Assembly (NCBI GenBank): GCA_002316225.1
Contig: DCDC01000150.1
Coordinates: 1-14,822, forward strand
Length of the DNA: 14,822 bases
DNA from: Firmicutes bacterium UBA1065
Lineage (GTDB): Bacteria > Bacillota > Clostridia > Tissierellales > Sedimentibacteraceae
Reading direction: 5' to 3'
In this document: positions 14,453 through 14,822 of the stretch, piece after piece
How the letters are laid out: every line of letters starts with the position of its first letter
Position numbering within the stretch: position 1 is the first letter of the stretch
Translations under genes and position numbers: made by a program
Notes under the pieces: generated by a model
Told to the model about the DNA's origin: nothing
Database searches by the model: none
What the model saw: the letters and a program-made list of their open reading frames with translations, nothing else

Positions 14453-14659
14453 TTAACCCCCTGCCAGGAGATGTATTATTTGAACATTATCGCCGTCATT
14501 AATTATAGTTGTTGCATAATCTTCCTTTTCGATGTGTTTACCGTTTACTTTAACTATTATTTTAGGGAAGGTGAAACTTTTTTTCTCTATAATTTTTTCT
14601 ACTGTCAGCCCTTCTTCCCAGGGAAAATCCCTGTTGTTTAGTTTGATAATATATACCAC
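14453..14659 (-). CDS. MoaD/ThiS-family sulfur-carrier-like protein next to aldehyde ferredoxin oxidoreductase
   Basis: The product is a small beta-grasp protein of at most 68 residues, with KIIVKVNGKHIEKED in the middle and the C-terminal LLAGG. The terminal Gly-Gly is the thiocarboxylation/adenylation site of MoaD and ThiS. Its position directly after an aldehyde:ferredoxin oxidoreductase gene is common in anaerobes and points to molybdopterin/tungstopterin supply for that enzyme, not thiamine. The start is unclear. GTG 14659 overlaps the GGAGG site (14663-14659). The only in-frame near-cognate codon at normal spacing is ATT at 14650 (6 nt after GGAGGTG), which would give 65 residues. Either a rare ATT start or a weak GTG is used. 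A GC-rich hairpin lies just upstream. Confidence 0.8.
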   Translation of the reverse strand: MVYIIKLNNRDFPWEEGLTVEKIIEKKSFTFPKIIVKVNGKHIEKEDYATTIINDGDNVQIIHLLAGG

Positions 14660-14673
14660 CTCCGCATGATCAT

Positions 14674-14699
14674 GGGGACGGGGTTTTGCACCCTGTCCC
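14674..14699. repeat. GC-rich hairpin between AOR and MoaD-like genes
   Basis: GGGACGGGG pairs with CCCTGTCCC (9 positions, one G-T) around a short TTTTGCA loop. It stands out in this AT-rich context and fills most of the 52-bp gap between the two genes. No T-tract follows, so it is more likely a dispersed palindrome or an mRNA-processing or stability element than a terminator. Confidence 0.5.
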
Positions 14700-14711
14700 T
14701 TGTCTTATATA

Positions 14712-14822
14712 TTATTGCAGGTCTTTGATTACTTCTATCAATTCAGGAAGTTCCATATCCAGGTATTTTAGGTGTTCCAATGTGGGGACCCCGTTTGAAT
14801 TCCAGCCCCTTCTTTTATAGAC
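14712..14822 (-). CDS. aor: Aldehyde:ferredoxin oxidoreductase (tungsten enzyme), C-terminal 36 residues
   Basis: The frame enters from the right edge and ends at TAA 14714-14712. It reads VYKRRGWNSNGVPTLEHLKYL and then a helical ending ELPELIEVIKDLQ. The pattern Y-x-x-R-G-W-x-x-x-G-x-P-T-x-x-x-L-x-x-L is the conserved C-terminus of the AOR family, cytoplasmic tungstopterin/[4Fe-4S] enzymes that interconvert aldehydes and carboxylic acids with ferredoxin. Only about 6% of the usual 600-residue protein is visible, so the subfamily (AOR, FOR, GOR, WOR) cannot be settled. The downstream MoaD-like gene supports the call. Confidence 0.75.
   Translation of the reverse strand, partial: VYKRRGWNSNGVPTLEHLKYLDMELPELIEVIKDLQ

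Noticed and set aside
14272..14502. 76-codon + strand frame across the repeat element
   Set aside because: It is built mostly from the inverted repeat and the antisense of the MoaD-like gene, with no ribosome binding site.

Overview
The window is an AT-rich, tightly packed stretch that looks like an anaerobic Firmicute, most likely an amino-acid-fermenting clostridial or tissierellial type. I infer this from strong GGAGG ribosome binding sites, the low-GC codon use, the 3' end of a tungsten aldehyde:ferredoxin oxidoreductase gene, an FMN-binding lipoprotein reductase, and sodium-coupled and YfcC-type carriers. Only one complete gene (YbjQ/DUF74, near 2.6-2.9 kb) lies on the + strand; every other gene reads leftward.

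Layout from left to right. 1-1602: a truncated flavodoxin-like flavoprotein and a PLP fold-type II (threonine-synthase-like) enzyme. Its upstream region holds three copies of one roughly 15-bp site, about 61 bp apart. 1866-2946: a RidA-family protein divergent from YbjQ. 3079-5279: a large FMN-bind/FAD-binding-2 flavoprotein whose lipoprotein signal peptide is separated from the body by a one-base frameshift. 5551-8799: a sodium:solute symporter, a DUF4387 protein and an AtuA-like (DUF1446) protein. 8963-11900: a soluble GAF-PAS histidine kinase and an NtrC-type sigma-54 response regulator. 12003-14124: a class-I glutamine-amidotransferase-like peptidase C26 overlapping a YfcC-family carrier. 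14453-14822: a MoaD/ThiS-like protein and the last 36 codons of an aldehyde ferredoxin oxidoreductase.

The most interesting reading is a self-contained sigma-54 regulon centred on the two-component system. Both flanking operons (AtuA-DUF4387, perhaps with the symporter, and C26-YfcC) begin with well-formed GG-N10-GC sigma-54 promoters. Each also has a near-identical 15-bp imperfect palindrome (13 of 15 bases the same) 60-100 bp further upstream, the usual place for an activator site. I infer that the cytoplasmic kinase senses an internal metabolite and switches on import (YfcC, SSS), hydrolysis (C26) and a poorly characterised AtuA/DUF4387 enzyme. The substrate cannot be read from the sequence.

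Two copies of an 80-bp inverted-repeat element (ends GTCATCCTGAG / CTCAGGATGAC) lie at 6975-7057 and 14347-14427. I see no tRNA, rRNA, CRISPR array, transposase or recognisable riboswitch.
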